From contig QANZ01034142.1 in assembly GCA_003254925.1 (NCBI GenBank), positions 22,071 to 86,070 on the forward strand: a stretch of 64,000 bases of DNA, in the 5' to 3' direction. How positions within the stretch are numbered: position 1 is the stretch's first letter; the number at the start of each line of letters is the position of its first letter. A program made the translations under genes and the position numbers. The notes below the pieces were generated by a model. The model saw only the letters and a list, made by a program, of their open reading frames with translations. It was not told where the DNA came from and ran no database searches. Positions 1 through 12,402 of this stretch are shown one piece after another. Source of the stretch: Chamaecrista fasciculata. Its lineage: Eukaryota > Streptophyta > Magnoliopsida > Fabales > Fabaceae.

Positions 1-640
1 AAATTAAATTATATATTTATAATTCATAAGATAAAATAGGAGAGAGATAGAAAGAAATTAAAAGAATTATACATATAGTCTATAAAATTCAATATCTTTA
101 ATTTATTATCTTTTCGGATTTCACATAAATTTTAGATGTTAAGATTTGAGTAATAGTTCCGTTAAAAAAAAAGAGGGGGATTTGAATAATAGTATCGCCA
201 AAAGTTGTCTTAGGTCATTGTAGTTGAATAATCGTAAGAAAACAGAAAAGTTATTTTTGACTTTGTTGGGAAGTGCAAATGAGACACGTGAGAATAATTA
301 ATTTAATTGGGTGTGGATTAGTAGGTTAGAGCAGTTGAATGAATTAAAGGAATGGTTATGTTTAATTATATAAGATATGAAGAGATAAGGTTACGTTGTT
401 CTTGTATTTCTTATATCCAAAAAATTGTTATGAGTACTTTATAGTTTGCTTTTATGTATACACTTTCTCTAATATCTTTGCCACCAAATTAAATGTATTG
501 TTTTGTGTATTCAAGTAGAGAAAATGAGTTGATCAAAAAAAAAAAAGTTGAGAAAATGAGGTAATTGGGTGATTTTATTAATTTCTTTTTCTTTTGATAC
601 AAGGGCCAGCTAGCACAACAACATATTTTTTCTTTAAGGG
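1..640. other. AT-rich intergenic DNA
   Basis: No open frame with family resemblance, RNA gene or clear repeat border is visible. The stretch ends at the left target-site copy of the LINE that follows. Confidence 0.6.
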
Positions 641-657
641 ACATTTAGAGACATTTT

Positions 658-1864
658 TTTTTTTCGTAGAAATCCGGATGCATTAATAAGTAAACAGGTT
701 CATTACAATAGAAAGAGCAGAAAAACAGCAGAAAAAGAAAATAACAGAAATGCAGAACTTAAAGCCCCTAACAGATAGCTATCCAATTCCACGAGGGAAA
801 TAAGTGCCTACAAAATCAGCATTGAACACAGCTGAAACAAAAGCAGGGCAGGAAGAAAAAACAGCATAGTCATTCCTAGACTTCATAGCAGATGCAGCAA
901 GGAGGTCTGCAACCTGGTTTGCTTCTCGCAACGCATGTGATATCTTGACGTTTTTAAAAGGGATAAGACTGGACCTGCAAGCATTTAATAAAGGGGCAAT
1001 AGGGTGAAGGTTATTTTCAGATGGATTCAGCAGCATATTAACAACAATTAAGCAATCAGACTCAAGCCAAATATTCTCAATGCCCTGTGACAGAGCAAGC
1101 TTAATGCCTATGAGTACAGCCCAAGCTTCAGCAAGCACACTATTTCCAATCCCCATAAATTGGTTGAAGCCGATGATCCAGCTGCCGAGATGGTTCCTGA
1201 TCATCCCTCCAACTGAGATGTTGTTTGAATTCATGTTGCAAGCTCCATCAACATTGATTTTCAGCCACCCTTCAGCAGGTGGCTTCCAAGCAATGAGAGT
1301 GGAATTACTGGTTGGAGTAGATAGCTGGCGTTCATTGGTCAAATGGAAAAATTCCGCAGCAGCGAACAGAGCCTTATTGGCAACAGCAGAGGGCAGGACA
1401 GGTTCATAGCAGAAGAGTTTTTTGTTTCTAGCTAACCAAATGCTCCAGACACCATAGATGAAGCAAGTGCCAAAAGGAATGTGAAGATTTGAGAGATCTT
1501 TCGAAGTTGCCCACTTTTTGAACCAGGTTTGGAAGTTAGAAGAGTTGACATTGAAAAAATCCTGCGGTACTTTGAAAAATTTCCAGATATGAACAGCAAG
1601 GTCACAAAAAATAAATAAATGATCAATGGTTTCATCCTCTATCCCACATAGCACACAGTAGGGATGTTGAGCAATACCCCTATCAAAGAGTAATCTATTA
1701 GAGGGAATAGAATTATGACAGACCTGCCAAGCAAAGAACTTATGTCTAGTATGACACTTGATTTTCCACACCCATTTCCAACCTGAGGTGGATTCATGCT
1801 TCGCATTGCAAACCAGTTGGTAAGCTGATTTGACTGAGAAATCCCCATCCGGATTAGGACCCCA
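658..1864 (-). mobile_element. 5'-truncated LINE (L1-like) insertion with target-site duplication
   Basis: The 17-bp sequence acatttagagacatttt occurs at 641-657 and again at 1865-1881, so it is a direct repeat bracketing 1.2 kb. Next to the left copy is a T-run (to 664), which is the poly(A) tail of an element lying on the minus strand. The insert holds the C-terminal part of a LINE ORF2 (zinc-binding and RNase H domains) and a short 3' UTR. The reverse transcriptase and endonuclease parts are absent. A long target duplication, A-tail and 5' truncation are hallmarks of target-primed reverse transcription. Confidence 0.9.
779..1864 (-). pseudogene. LINE ORF2 C-terminal fragment: zf-RVT plus RNase H domain
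   Basis: An open frame of about 360 residues runs from the 5' truncation point near 1864 to a stop at 779. It has no proper start: an apparent start near 1771 is only an internal GTG, and the homologous frame continues upstream (GPNPDGDFSVKSAYQLV). The N-terminal half has the zinc-binding motif that follows reverse transcriptase in plant LINEs (CVLCGIEDETIDHLFIFC). The C-terminal half is an RNase H fold, with acidic residues in INVDGA, AEAWAV and ESDCLIVV and a late Asp in ANQVADLLA. The frame has no internal stops, so the insertion is probably young, but without reverse transcriptase it cannot move itself. Genome annotations often label such pieces 'putative ribonuclease H protein'. Confidence 0.88.
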
Positions 1865-2343
1865 ACATTTAGAGACATTTTAGTCTGGCTTAAAAATGCT
1901 AAGATTCGCAATATCAACAGTATAACAAATGAGGAATCAAATATTTGTTATTAATCCATGTGGACACAATAGAATCTGGATTCTCTAGGATTCTCCACGT
2001 TTGTTTTGGTGAAAGTATCTTTAGCTCTAATTTTTATTTAAAAAAAAAGAAGTAAATTCATATCAATCAATGTGTATAGAAAATTCATATGACAATCTAA
2101 TATTGAAAGAAATAAATATTGTATGAATTAAAAAAATATAATTAAGTAATAAAAATTTCTCTATATTTAATCTAATATTAAGAGTTCAAAAATTGATTTT
2201 AGATATGTAATAATCATACATTTTAAAATCAATTGGCCTACCTTTTAAAATGTCTAAAATTCAACAAGAAATTAATTACTAATTTACTATATCAATGATG
2301 ATGCTTTGATTATGAAAATAGTCTCGTAATATTATTAAGGATA

Positions 2344-2663
2344 AATTACTTATAAGGTCCATATGATTTGGCTCATTTACAGAAAGGGTCTCTGTCGTTT
2401 AAAAAGTGACAAATAAAAGCATGCAATTTGCTCCGTTAACAAAAAGGGTCCTGAGATATATTTCCGCCCAAAATTTAACAGAAATTTTGGCTAAAATACT
2501 ATTTTAAGACCAAGATTTCTGTTAAATTTTGGACGAAAATATATCTCATGACCCTTTTTATTAATAAGCAAACCATAAATACTTAATTGCCACTTTTTAA
2601 ACCAGATGGAAGTTTTTTGTAAATGGGTCAAATTACAGAGACCTTCTATGTAATTTACTCTAT
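2344..2663. mobile_element. Fold-back MITE
   Basis: About 70 bases at the left end (taaattacttataaggtcc...) read, in reverse complement, as the right end (taaattacatagaaggtct...), both followed by a shared 'gtttaaaaagtg' block. An inner pair of arms surrounds 2460-2560. No frame is coding. I could not fix a target duplication. Confidence 0.7.
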
Positions 2664-3210
2664 TATTAATAATAGATACGTTGATTGATTACCATAAAAA
2701 AACATAAATATTGGATAGTATTCTCTTAATATTAGACTAAGTTTTGAATATACCTCTTCGGAGGTTGGAAAATTTTTCTATGGAATCAATTATAGGGATG
2801 AGATTATCACTGACCTTAACACCCTAGCCCAAAGACAATCTTTCTTGATGATCATGTCATGTACAATAAAAAAAGGAGTTGATATAACCTTTTGATGTTT
2901 TAAGGCTAACCCTTGTTTCTTTTTAACAAAAAAAAAATATGCTAACCCTTGTTTCTATAACAAATTGATCTATCCCCATACAAAACTTGTTGTTTATTCA
3001 TCAATTTTGTCACACACACCGCCAGGTAGTATGGTGGTTTAATTTGCATGACACATTGGGTAAGAGCATTGAGAATCAATCAGATAATAGTGTTTTTATA
3101 TTTCCATGAACTAAGGTTTTTTCAGATTTTGTCAATAAGAAAAATATAATTAGATTTTGTCAAAAAGAAAAATTTAATTAGATTTTGATTAGATACAAGT
3201 TTTTTTTATT

Positions 3211-3392
3211 ATATCTCTTTAGTTTCAAGTTCAAATGTAACAAGTTCAAAATTATGTGTTAACTCTTGAGTAGTTCATTCTCTATTTAGTTAANTTTGAT
3301 TATATCTCTTTAGTTTCAAGTTCAAATGTGACAAGTTCAAAATTATGTGATAATTCTTGAGTAGTTCATTCTCTGTTTAGTTAAAATCACCG
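3211..3392 (+). repeat. Tandem duplication, about 91-bp unit
   Basis: Two nearly identical copies of a unit starting atatctctttagtttcaag lie head to tail at 3211 and 3302, with an N at 3294 at the junction. The unit resembles the internal part of the 'ggtcc'-type MITEs at 14.3 and 17.5 kb. The N at the seam means an assembly artefact is possible. Confidence 0.7.
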
Positions 3393-3702
3393 ACAAATCA
3401 GGTCAAATTACGTCTCGAAAGTAGGTATGAGACCAATTTGAAATATAATAAAAATATATGACTAATTTGAAACAAATGAAAGATAAGGGACCAATTTGAA
3501 ATCTACTCCATACATAAGGGACCAATTTGAGACTTTAGCCTTGATAGTTGATATATATAATTGGGACAATCCGATCCAAAAGCATTTGGCATTTCGCAAA
3601 AATTGCTCTTCTTGCCACTATCAAGATAAGCAGAAGAAGAAGAAGAAGAATCCTTTCTTTCTTGCCACTATCGATTCACTGAAACCCTATTTCTTCGTTG
3701 AG

Positions 3703-5672
3703 ATGCAGCAGCTAGCATCATCAGCTATGGCGCTTCGAGGAGCTTCCTTCTCCTTCAACGTAAGCTATTTGTTTCTTTTCTTACCCTTAAGATTTTACTC
3801 ACAAATCTCTCTAATATTGTGGTTTTCGGAGAGTTCGATGAACTAGTCGAATGATTGATTGGAGGGTTGAGTTTGGACTTGGCTTTCTGGAAATGGGATT
3901 TTGGCAAAATTTAATCGTCTAGTTTTGATCTCACCTCAGGGAATTTGATTTGATTTGATTTGATAGATTGCTGAGAAGTTAGTTACTTCTATTTTACATT
4001 AAGATCGATATTTCTCATTTGTTCCCTTTGTACATTGAATTGATTTTTTATTTTTTCTTTTTGAAGGGACTTTCTTCTACTACCAAGGAATTTAGTTTCT
4101 CGCCTGGTTCATTCATCAATAGTTTTGGGAAGCTTCAACATGTTTCTCTGCCTTCAGTGGCGAAAAGCAAGCTTGTTTTAGGCAATAGTTTTGGAAGATT
4201 CAGTAAGTTTCTTTGCTTGGTTCGAAGTACTACTTATCTGGACTGAATTTGATTATGATATTATGAGTAGCTTTGAATCAATGACAATCATATTTGTTCA
4301 TCTTTTGTCCTTTTTTCTTTTCTTTTCTTTATTTTGGTCTAATCTAATTCTCTGAAGCCGTTTTTGATGATTGCTATGAAGTTCTCTAATAAACATAAAC
4401 ATGATCAACTCAAGCAACCCTCATTCAACTGAAGTTCACTCTTACATGCTATTTCTTAATTGGAAAACTTAATAACAAATATCTAAGAAACTTTGGAAAT
4501 TGGATCCTTTGAAATTACATCTTCTAGAGTTCTCTAGAGTTTAGAAATTTTTAACAGTTGGATTTCATGCTCGCCCTTAAGATTTCGACACATGACGAGC
4601 TCATTTAGTTCAACGGAGCCTTTTGGAAGCCAATAGTGAGGCGAGCTCAATGATAGAGGACTTCAGAGGCTTCTCAATGATAGAGGATCCTAGTCCGAAA
4701 CTTTGCCAAATCTTATTCTTATGTTAATTCTCCAGAGCTATTAGGGCACATAATTGATTATTGAGAAGAACTCTATTTTAGTACTCCATAGATGGAATAA
4801 AGTTCAGTTTAGTCTTTCAAAGATCGTTAGCGTCAATTTAGTCCCTCAGATAAATATTCTCAATTATTTTTATACTCAAGTTTCTATGTAAGTAAAAAAT
4901 TCTTGAGTGATATTCTTTTAATTAAGCCATCAAATTATAGATAAAATTTGGGTATAAAGGTGACATTATTGAAAGGAATGTCAGTTTTAGGGACTAATTT
5001 GACGGTAATAATTTTTAATGGATTAAATTACAATTCACCTATCTCTGGAGGACTAAATATATTTTTTCTCTTGATTATTCTACTAAATCTAGTATAAGAA
5101 TATCTAACCAGTCTTCTAGTTTTCTGTCAGGGAGAGTAGAGAGAGTGAAAAGTGAAGACTCAGAGAGCATGTTGAGCAATGAAAACGTTGCATTGGATGA
5201 ACAAACTTTGGAGGAGGAGCTAGAGAATGCAATTGCAGATGAGAATTATGCGAAAGCAGCACAAATCAGAGACACTCTTAAGAACCTTCACAAAGACATC
5301 AAGACAACTGTATTAGGAGCAAACAGCCGGTTCTACGAATCGTTCAGAACCGGGAATCTCGCGGCGATGCAAGGCCTGTGGGCGAAAAGGGATGAGGTAT
5401 GCTGTGTGCACCCTGGTATGAAAGGGATTTCTGGTTATGATGATGTTATAGAGAGTTGGGATTATGTGTGGGCTAACTATGAGTTTCCATTGGAGATTAA
5501 GCTAGAAGAAATTAAGTTTCATGCTAGAGGTGATATGGGGTATGTCACGTGTATGGAATTTGTAAAGACGAAAGGAGGAAGATGGGGAGGACAGTTTGTG
5601 ACAAATGTGTTTGAGAGGATTGATGGTCAGTGGTTTATTTGTATCCATCATGCTTCCCCTATGGACTTATGA
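3703..5672 (+). CDS. UVR-motif protein with C-terminal SnoaL/NTF2-like domain (3 exons)
   Basis: Model: join(3703..3759, 4067..4202, 5131..5672), 244 residues. Donors at 3760 and 4203 and acceptors ending at 4066 and 5130 are canonical, and the phases fit (an AGG codon is split across intron 2). Residues 1-65 are rich in Ser, Lys and hydrophobics with few acids, as in a plastid transit peptide (inferred). Residues 88-120 form a UVR motif (LEEELENAIADENYAKAAQI), the UvrB/UvrC interaction helix hairpin that plants reuse in chloroplast proteins. Residues 125-244 look like a SnoaL/NTF2-like alpha+beta barrel (YESFRTGNLAAMQGLW, GQWFICIHHASP). Plant relatives are annotated only as 'uvrB/uvrC motif-containing protein'; the biochemical role is unknown. 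Intron 2 carries a MITE. Confidence 0.87.
4755..5085. mobile_element. Fold-back MITE inside intron 2 of the UVR gene
   Basis: The left end (agaactctattttagtactcc, then 'tcaatttagtccct') matches the reverse complement of the right end ('agaaaaaatatatttagtcctcc', then 'caaattagtccct'). Arms of about 90 bases are diverged. It lies 45 bases before the exon 3 acceptor, and the splice site is intact. Confidence 0.6.
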
Positions 5673-5914
5673 ATATATATATATAGTTTGAAGTTTGTAC
5701 TTAGTGACACTGTGTCTACCAATTTTGTTTAGTGATTTACTCTCATCTTCCGAACTCATTACAACTTTGTATTACTTGCAATATTGTACTTGTGACACTC
5801 TCTGTGTACCAATTTTGTATCACAATATTACAACTTTACTGCACAATTTAAGCATTTTGAGAATGAATCAATGAAGTTCTGCTGTTTTGCTCATACCTGT
5901 TTTACCTGTTTTCT

Positions 5915-6061
5915 GGCCTTTCTCCACTTCATCCACCCTGCCTGAATCCTGTGATTAACATCCTCTTCTATTTTCCCTTTACGATTTTGCAAAGCAAAGG
6001 GGAAATAGAAGAGGATGTTAATCACAGGATTCAGGCAGGGTGGATGAAGTGGAGAAAGGCC
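5915..6061. repeat. Palindrome at the 5' end of an RTE LINE fragment
   Basis: Bases from 5915 are the reverse complement of the stretch ending at 6061. Arms of about 66 bases have one or two mismatches, and the loop is about 14 bases. The right arm is in the sense of the RTE coding sequence that follows, so the left arm is an inverted copy of the first LINE bases retained. Confidence 0.85.
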
Positions 6062-6562
6062 TCAAGGGTTCTCTGTGATAAAAAAGTGCCGCTTAAACTA
6101 AAAGGAAAATTTTACCGCACGACAATAAGACCCACTCTATTGTATGGTACTAATGTTGGGCGATAAAAGGGCAACATGAGCAAAAATTCAACGTGACTGA
6201 GATGAGAATGCTTCGTTGGATGTGTGGTCATACTATTAAGGATAAGATCAGGAATGAGGTCATTAGAGAGGAAGTTGGTGTGGCGCCTATCATTGAGAAA
6301 TTGGTCGAATCACGCCTCAGGTGGTTTGGGCATGTGCAAAGAAGACCTTTAGAGGTCCCGATACGCAGAGTTGATTAAATGGTAGATAATCCTATAATCC
6401 GAGGAAGGGGAAGACCAAAGAAAACTATCCAAGAAACTATCCGGAAAGATCTAGCTATCAATAACCTTACGGTTGACATATGCAAGGATAGAACACGTTG
6501 GCGTTAGTTGATTCATACAGCCGACCCCACCTAGTGGAATAAGGCTTTGGTTGTTGTTGTAT
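5996..6562 (+). mobile_element. RTE-type LINE remnant (3' end of reverse transcriptase ORF)
   Basis: Translation in two frames gives the C-terminus of plant RTE retrotransposon proteins: EEDVNHRIQAGWMKWRKAS, KVPLKLKGKFYRTTIRP, TEMRMLRWMCGHTIKDKIRN, RLRWFGHVQRRP. A stop near 6166 and a frame change break it, so it is dead. The 3' end is a short ttgttgttgt run at about 6550-6560; simple trinucleotide tails are usual for RTE elements. It lies about 320 bases past the UVR gene stop codon. Confidence 0.85.
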
Positions 6563-7397
6563 TAAGACAGAAAATTCAGTCAATCATAAACAGGTTATTC
6601 TTGAGACACTTAGTTATCCTGGTTTGTGTTTGTTACCGTTATATCTTAGATATTGCTCTTAGTAAAATCAACTAAGCTCAGATTTGAGACAAAGTGTAAT
6701 AGTAATGTTAAGTTTCAAAGATAAAATTAACAAAGTTTGAAATTGAAGGAACAGTAATTTTAAAATTTAGGAACAAAGTATTTTTTCCTTTAGTACAATT
6801 ATATTATCAAATCTTTTCATTTCAACAGATGTCACAGCCCTAACCAAGCTTTGAAAAATATCGTCTGGACATGCTAATCATATTTACACATTAGGCAGAG
6901 AAGACCACTTTTTACCCTTCAGTTAAGCTAAGAAGTAAAATTTAGTTCTCTTCTCTAGAAATTTACACTATTTAAAATTTAGTTCACTTTTTTTTTTTCT
7001 CTCTTATTGTCGTAGATTGCTCCATCTAGAGCATTAAATCAATTGATTCAAAATCAAATTTGATGTCGAACTTAGTGCAAACAATATGTAGTCAACAATA
7101 CCCTCTGAATTTATTTGATTTGTACAAGGATAGTGATGTTATAGTGGTGCACTGCTGCAGTAGAGACTCTAGTAGTCTAGTGTGCTTACAATAGTATAAT
7201 GAGCACTCAGTTATCAACTATAGCATGCATTTTGGCAGGAAAAAAAAAAAATCCTTTAACAGATTTCAAGTATGAAAGGGAAAAAGAGATGGTAGAAGGA
7301 GAGAGAGAGAGAGTTTATGGCAGCTCAGGTTTTGGAAGATCTTTACCAGCTATGTATGGACAGCAAAAAAAAATTCTAAAAACCTCACTTTCTGAAA
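6563..7397. other. Intergenic DNA between RTE remnant and DUF3527 gene
   Basis: AT-rich, with no supported gene. The right part should contain the 3' UTR of the minus-strand DUF3527 gene. Open frames here and opposite that gene are chance frames. Confidence 0.55.
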
Positions 7398-10272
7398 CTA
7401 AACTCTGCCTACTGGGGAGAGTGGTGGGATTGGAGTGTATTTTACAGGTGATTTCCCCTGGAGTCCACCATATTTCATTGAACTTGGTTCCTTTGCGATC
7501 TCTTCATGCATGGTTATGGCATTATTCGTCGTTTCCCAGGAACTTGGTTTCTGACAGCTCAAAAGAGAAACTGAAATGAAGAATGCCTGTAAATGAGTGA
7601 CTGATGAACTGAATTCCACCGAGTAGAGTCCATCCTTCAGTGGCATCAAAGTAAAAAGGGGCTTGTCTTGCTCAGCTCCTTCCTGAAAGTTAACACAAAG
7701 TTGATATGTCATGAATGCAATATTTTTTGTTGTAAGAACAATCCTTGGAAGAAAGGATAAAGCTATTTACCTGAGGAAAAAGTTGGAAATGCCCCATATG
7801 AGATTTTGAACTTTTGGATGTGTTTGATCTTTCCTTGTGGTTAGAGAGGACAAGCAGTTTGCAACCAATGTCCCAACCCCCACAATCACATAATCCTCCC
7901 GATTTCCATCGATTGATCAAAGGGGTGGGTTCTCCTTTGTTTGGTGAACCATGTACACCACCTGGAAATATGAATGTAGTTCTACTATCAGAGACATCAT
8001 TTTCTCCTGAGCTGCATGTGCATCTATCTTCTTCTAAGCACTTTAGGCATCCCTTCTTCAGAAAATTATTGTTGTTATCACTTTCTGTTTCTTCTTGGCA
8101 AGGGATCTCAACAACAGCAGCTGCAACCTCCTGGCTATGGATGAACTTTGGTGGCACTTGAACTTTCTGGCCGATTTTTTCGGCACCCAGAAGAACATAT
8201 TCTTTAACCATATGCTGTCCCTTAGGGTTCTGATTGCTTGGTTTACTGATTTTGGAGTTCAAAGACTTCATCTGGCCAACAACATTGTAGACATAACCAC
8301 AGCTTTTTTCTTTACTGCCGTGACTCATCCATCCACCACTCTTTTTCTTAATTTCATTGACAAGGTAGAATGTAAAACACAAGCCTGACTCGCCCTTCTC
8401 TGGTGATGCTAAATTTTTTATGGTAGCAGCAAGAATCTGTTTTTCATTGTTGAGCACAAATTTGAATAAAGGCAGTCCATTTTTTATTGTAAGCTGCAAA
8501 AGTGCTTGAGTAGATAATCCATCACTCTTTTCAGCACATAAAGATTCATTGACACTGATTGTCCTGAATCTAATTGAATCCGACCTTCCTTTTACTGAAT
8601 CTAATTCATTTTCCAACGCCTTATGCTTCAATATGGGGTCCAATAATCTTCGCAAGGGGCTGGACCTGGTTCTGCTGTGACTATATGCTTTCTCCTTGCT
8701 TGAATTATCCAAATGAGTGAAAGGTTCAGATGTCACTGGACCAGACTTAACACTGACATCTGTGGAGCCAAACTGTGGAAGTGTGTACCCCTCTTTGAAA
8801 CTGAAACTTCTTCCAATCCGTCCCAAGCTAAAGCTGAACCGACGATTGGGTGATGGATTCCTTCCTCTATGAGCAACCAGCTCAGCCGTTTCTTGGTCTT
8901 GTGATTCACTTGAGTTTCTCAAGGCACACTGATCTCTGAGCTTTATTTCTACTGGATCCTTTTCACTGTATTCACCTTCAGGTTGCAAATTATACATCTT
9001 ATTTAAGCAATCAGGTGTCTTGGAGACAACAGAAGATTGATCAGTATTAATTCTATGTTGCATTCCTTCTGAAGTTGGAGCTGGCTGAGCCACGGAATGC
9101 ACTGCACATGATTTTGAATTCTCAGAATATACATCTTCTGAGTTAACTTCACAAAGAAGGGAAGCATCTGACAATCTACTTTGACTTGATTCGGTAAGGT
9201 TCTCATCAAATGACATTCTTAGTTGCGAGAGCCGAAAAACCTGAGGTGAACTCAATTGAGCAGTCTCTCGGGGACGAAGAAGCGCAACATTGCTTGGCTT
9301 GCTCTGGTTTAGTTTATGATGGAAGTCAATATCTGACTCCCGCAACTGTTCTGCCACTTTCTTGGTTTCACTGTTGCTAGCATTCATTTTGTTCTCGGAA
9401 TGGAGGGAGGCCCCTTTACCATTTGACTTTGATGAAGCAAGTCCCACGCTGGATTCATGATTTTTATCTTTCTTCTTGAGGTTATTATCTTGACATCCCT
9501 TCATGCTCTCCTCGGCGGTGCAATTTGTTTTCCGAATAGGAACTTGTGAAATCCCATGGTGCCTCACGTTCGATGTAAAGTCTCCCACCGATGAAGTTAT
9601 TTTATCTGATTTTTTCCTCTTCTCCTTCCCAGACGAGAGCTCTGAGTGCCTTCTGCCAGAGGAGTCAACTGCCGAGGGTGTGATTATCTGCTCATTTCTA
9701 ATGCTCTTAGTTTCAGTTCCAGAGTGTTGAGATTGTTTTACATTCTGAAAAGACTGTTTAACACTTTGAAGGCCTTCCTGACATGATGCCTTAACACTTG
9801 AAGATAGGAAACCTTGTTGAGTGGCACGTTTTTTGTTGCAAGAAGCACTAACAGACGCTTTAGTGGCTGTTCTTGATGATGATGATGATGATGATTCACT
9901 GATGTTGAGAGACGTGAAATTGCTAGCAAATGCTGGGAAATGCGTTTGCTTGTCCTTCCATTTCTCAAGTCGTGTCCAATCTAGAACTCCTACATTTAAA
10001 GCCTTTCCTCGGACATTTTCTCCTCTATCAGTACGCCAAAGATAATTTGGCAAATTTGACATGTGCCTGACAAGCTCATCACTTCTAGTCCCACTTTCCT
10101 TCAGAATCTCCTTGTTCTGACTCTTTCTATCCGCAGCCCGATGTGTTTTATGATTTGGACCACTAGATGGTGGATCAGCAACACTCTTTGATTTCAACTT
10201 ATCCTCCTTGGTTGTCTTTGAGCTGCTTTGCTGTCTTGAGCTGATCTTTCTGAACTCTAAATTGAATCCCAT
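7398..10272 (-). CDS. DUF3527 family protein (2 coding exons)
   Basis: Model: complement(join(7398..7682, 7771..10272)), 928 residues. The 88-base intron has GT at 7770-7769 and AG at 7684-7683 and joins ...HFQLFPQ to EGAEQDKPLF in phase. The start is the ATG at 10272 (MGFNLEFRKISS); the open frame upstream begins only at a TTG. The N-terminal 580 residues are low-complexity, rich in Ser, Lys and Gln with a Ser run, and look disordered. The C-terminal third is the conserved DUF3527 region, from LLQLTIKNGLPLFKFVLNN to the end, with a Cys cluster (CKCLEEDRCTC), the block RWKSGGLCDCGGWDIGCKL and the last-exon motif KDGLYSVEFSSSVTHLQAFF. This family is plant-specific and has no assigned function. 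Confidence 0.9.
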
Positions 10273-11640
10273 TTCCTCAGTTATTTCCAACGATTAAATA
10301 TTTGGCTGTATGTTGCATGGCATAGGGCAGAACATACTCAGGCTTTACACTGAAACTTCGTCCACAAGTTGCTGCTTAATAGTATCTCAGATTCTTGAGT
10401 AAGTAGTGATAACCTGTATGAATTGTTCACAGTTAAGTCAGTTTTACTTCTATTGACAAGGAAAAACCAAGAATGTTTGTTTCATAAACAAAAAAGACTA
10501 CGAAAATTTGATGAAATTCTACAAGTTAATAGACAAGAGAACACTGGCAAAATGGATTTCATAAAACAAAGATGATATGAGTGGATAGGCAGAAGAATCT
10601 TCCTCCCCGAATCTGAACGCAAATTTCAAATTATTATTATAGCAGAGGCATAATTACCTCCGAGTGAAAAATACAGAGACGAGAACTGTAGCCGTCATAT
10701 TTCCAACAATCCATGTTAATTGATCCTATGAAAATAGGAACCTGATTTTGACACTTTCCGGGAAAATTAATGCCAGATAGACACGTAAGAGGATTGAATT
10801 TATTGAGGGAAAGGAAATTGAAGAGCCTGTGTACCTAATCAACACTCTAAATAAATGAACGAAAAATTGACAGATATCTACTCGAACTCTCCCCATTCCC
10901 CATTATAGAACCTCAAGAAACAGTTTAATCGAATCAATTGATAACTTACAAATGTATTTACATATGCGACCCTTCGACAACGATATACGCTAAACGGAAA
11001 AACGGTTCAAAAATCGAAACAGAAACGAAATCGAGGCCAAACTCTGTTGCGTACTGATAAATCTGTAACGAATATAATATAATATAATACATTACCATCC
11101 GGCAGAGACAATTAGAACAAGCAATTAACTAGCGTTCTCGTGAAAAGAAAGAAAACGATCGAGCACACTGATTAATCAGTTTGTTCGCTTTAAGCAAAAG
11201 ATTCCTACTATTTACTACTCATTTCATATTCTCATTATCCAAGTTCACCGTAAGAAAAATAAAAACAACAACCAAAGACAAAATTACAGGAGAATGTACC
11301 ATTCGGAGATAATCTGGAATCAAGAACAGAGGTCACGGAGGCAGAATTTGACGGCCGATCCAGAGAAATCTGAAAAACGGACGTAAATTTGAAGCGAAGC
11401 AAAAAAAAAAAAACAAATCAGAGACAGAGAAGGTAGTATTATTGATGGAAAGGAAATAAGGAATGGTTTATTTGTTGTTTTGTTCGTCGGAAAGAAGAAA
11501 GTGGAAAATCAAGGGTTGCAGAAAATGTGAGAGCGAAACAGAGGGTGAAGTAGAAGACAGAGTGAGAGTGAAGAGAGAGAAAGGAAGAGAGAGAAAGAGT
11601 GGGACCCACAAGAGAGACTTGTTTCGCTGTCACGGATCCC
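10273..11640 (-). promoter_or_regulatory. 5' leader and promoter region of the DUF3527 gene
   Basis: No separate gene is seen. On the minus strand, polypyrimidine/AG sites suggest one or more 5' UTR introns, but I could not fix exon borders. A GA-rich block on the plus strand (about 11570-11600, CT-rich in the gene's sense) is typical of plant core promoters and leaders. Confidence 0.4.
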
Positions 11641-12402
11641 TAAGCGATGATACTATTGGTTAACTCATGTTAATTTTTAACCAAATCAGTATATTATTAT
11701 TATTTATTCTTTAGTCCTCATTTTTCGCGGGAAGGAAGGACCATGTCATAATAGACTCATAGTTGGCTGCCTCATACTATGTTTAGTATTTTTCTTATCC
11801 TTCATATATTTAATTTTTTTAAAATTTGGTTCTTCTTGGATTTCTTTTCATAATTTGGCCCCTCCCTCATAATTTTTTTTTGAGAAAATAATAATATTTA
11901 AAGGACTAATCTATAATTTTAGACAAATAAAAATATATATTTTTAATTTTTAGGGCAAATCACTGTGTCAGACCACTTTTGAGGATAAGTCACTGTATCA
12001 AACATGAACACTCATACGACATAAATTTTTAAGTTTTAGGATATATATAAAATTATTATTTTTAACTTCAACATGATAAACAATAGAAAATAATGCAGAC
12101 CCGATCCTCTGTAATTGGCTCCCCCTGTAATTCTCTGCATTTGGATTTCCTTCATAAATCATTACAAAACGCAGCGTTTCATTAAAACCGCCCGCCACGT
12201 GTCAAAATCCTAACAAAACTTATAAATTGGGCGGCCAGGATTTTTCCAAATCTAGAGAACTTTAGAGGATCCCAATTCAGAGGATCCAATTTCAAAATAA
12301 TGATACATATGACATATATTATGAATAGATATTGTAAATTTTAAAGTTTTCATCAAAATTTATAAATTTTTAATTATTTATATATCTATATCTATATCTA
12401 TA
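11641..12402. other. AT-rich intergenic DNA with TATATC microsatellite
   Basis: No gene is supported. A (tatatc)n-like tract occupies about 12380-12408 and runs into the left end of a Helitron-like element. Confidence 0.55.

Larger units (their letters stand above)
1882..3702. other. Intergenic DNA upstream of the UVR gene
   Basis: AT-rich DNA with one fold-back MITE (2344-2663), a tandem duplication (3211-3392) and a run of 'gaccaatttgaaat' motifs at 3430-3530 typical of MITE ends. A GAA-rich tract near 3630-3650 lies about 60 bases before the start codon of the next gene, probably in its 5' leader. Confidence 0.6.

Noticed and set aside
1080-1409. 109-codon plus frame over the LINE
   Set aside because: Antisense to the RNase H domain.
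7814-8388. Plus-strand frames opposite the DUF3527 gene
   Set aside because: Antisense shadows of a well-supported coding exon.
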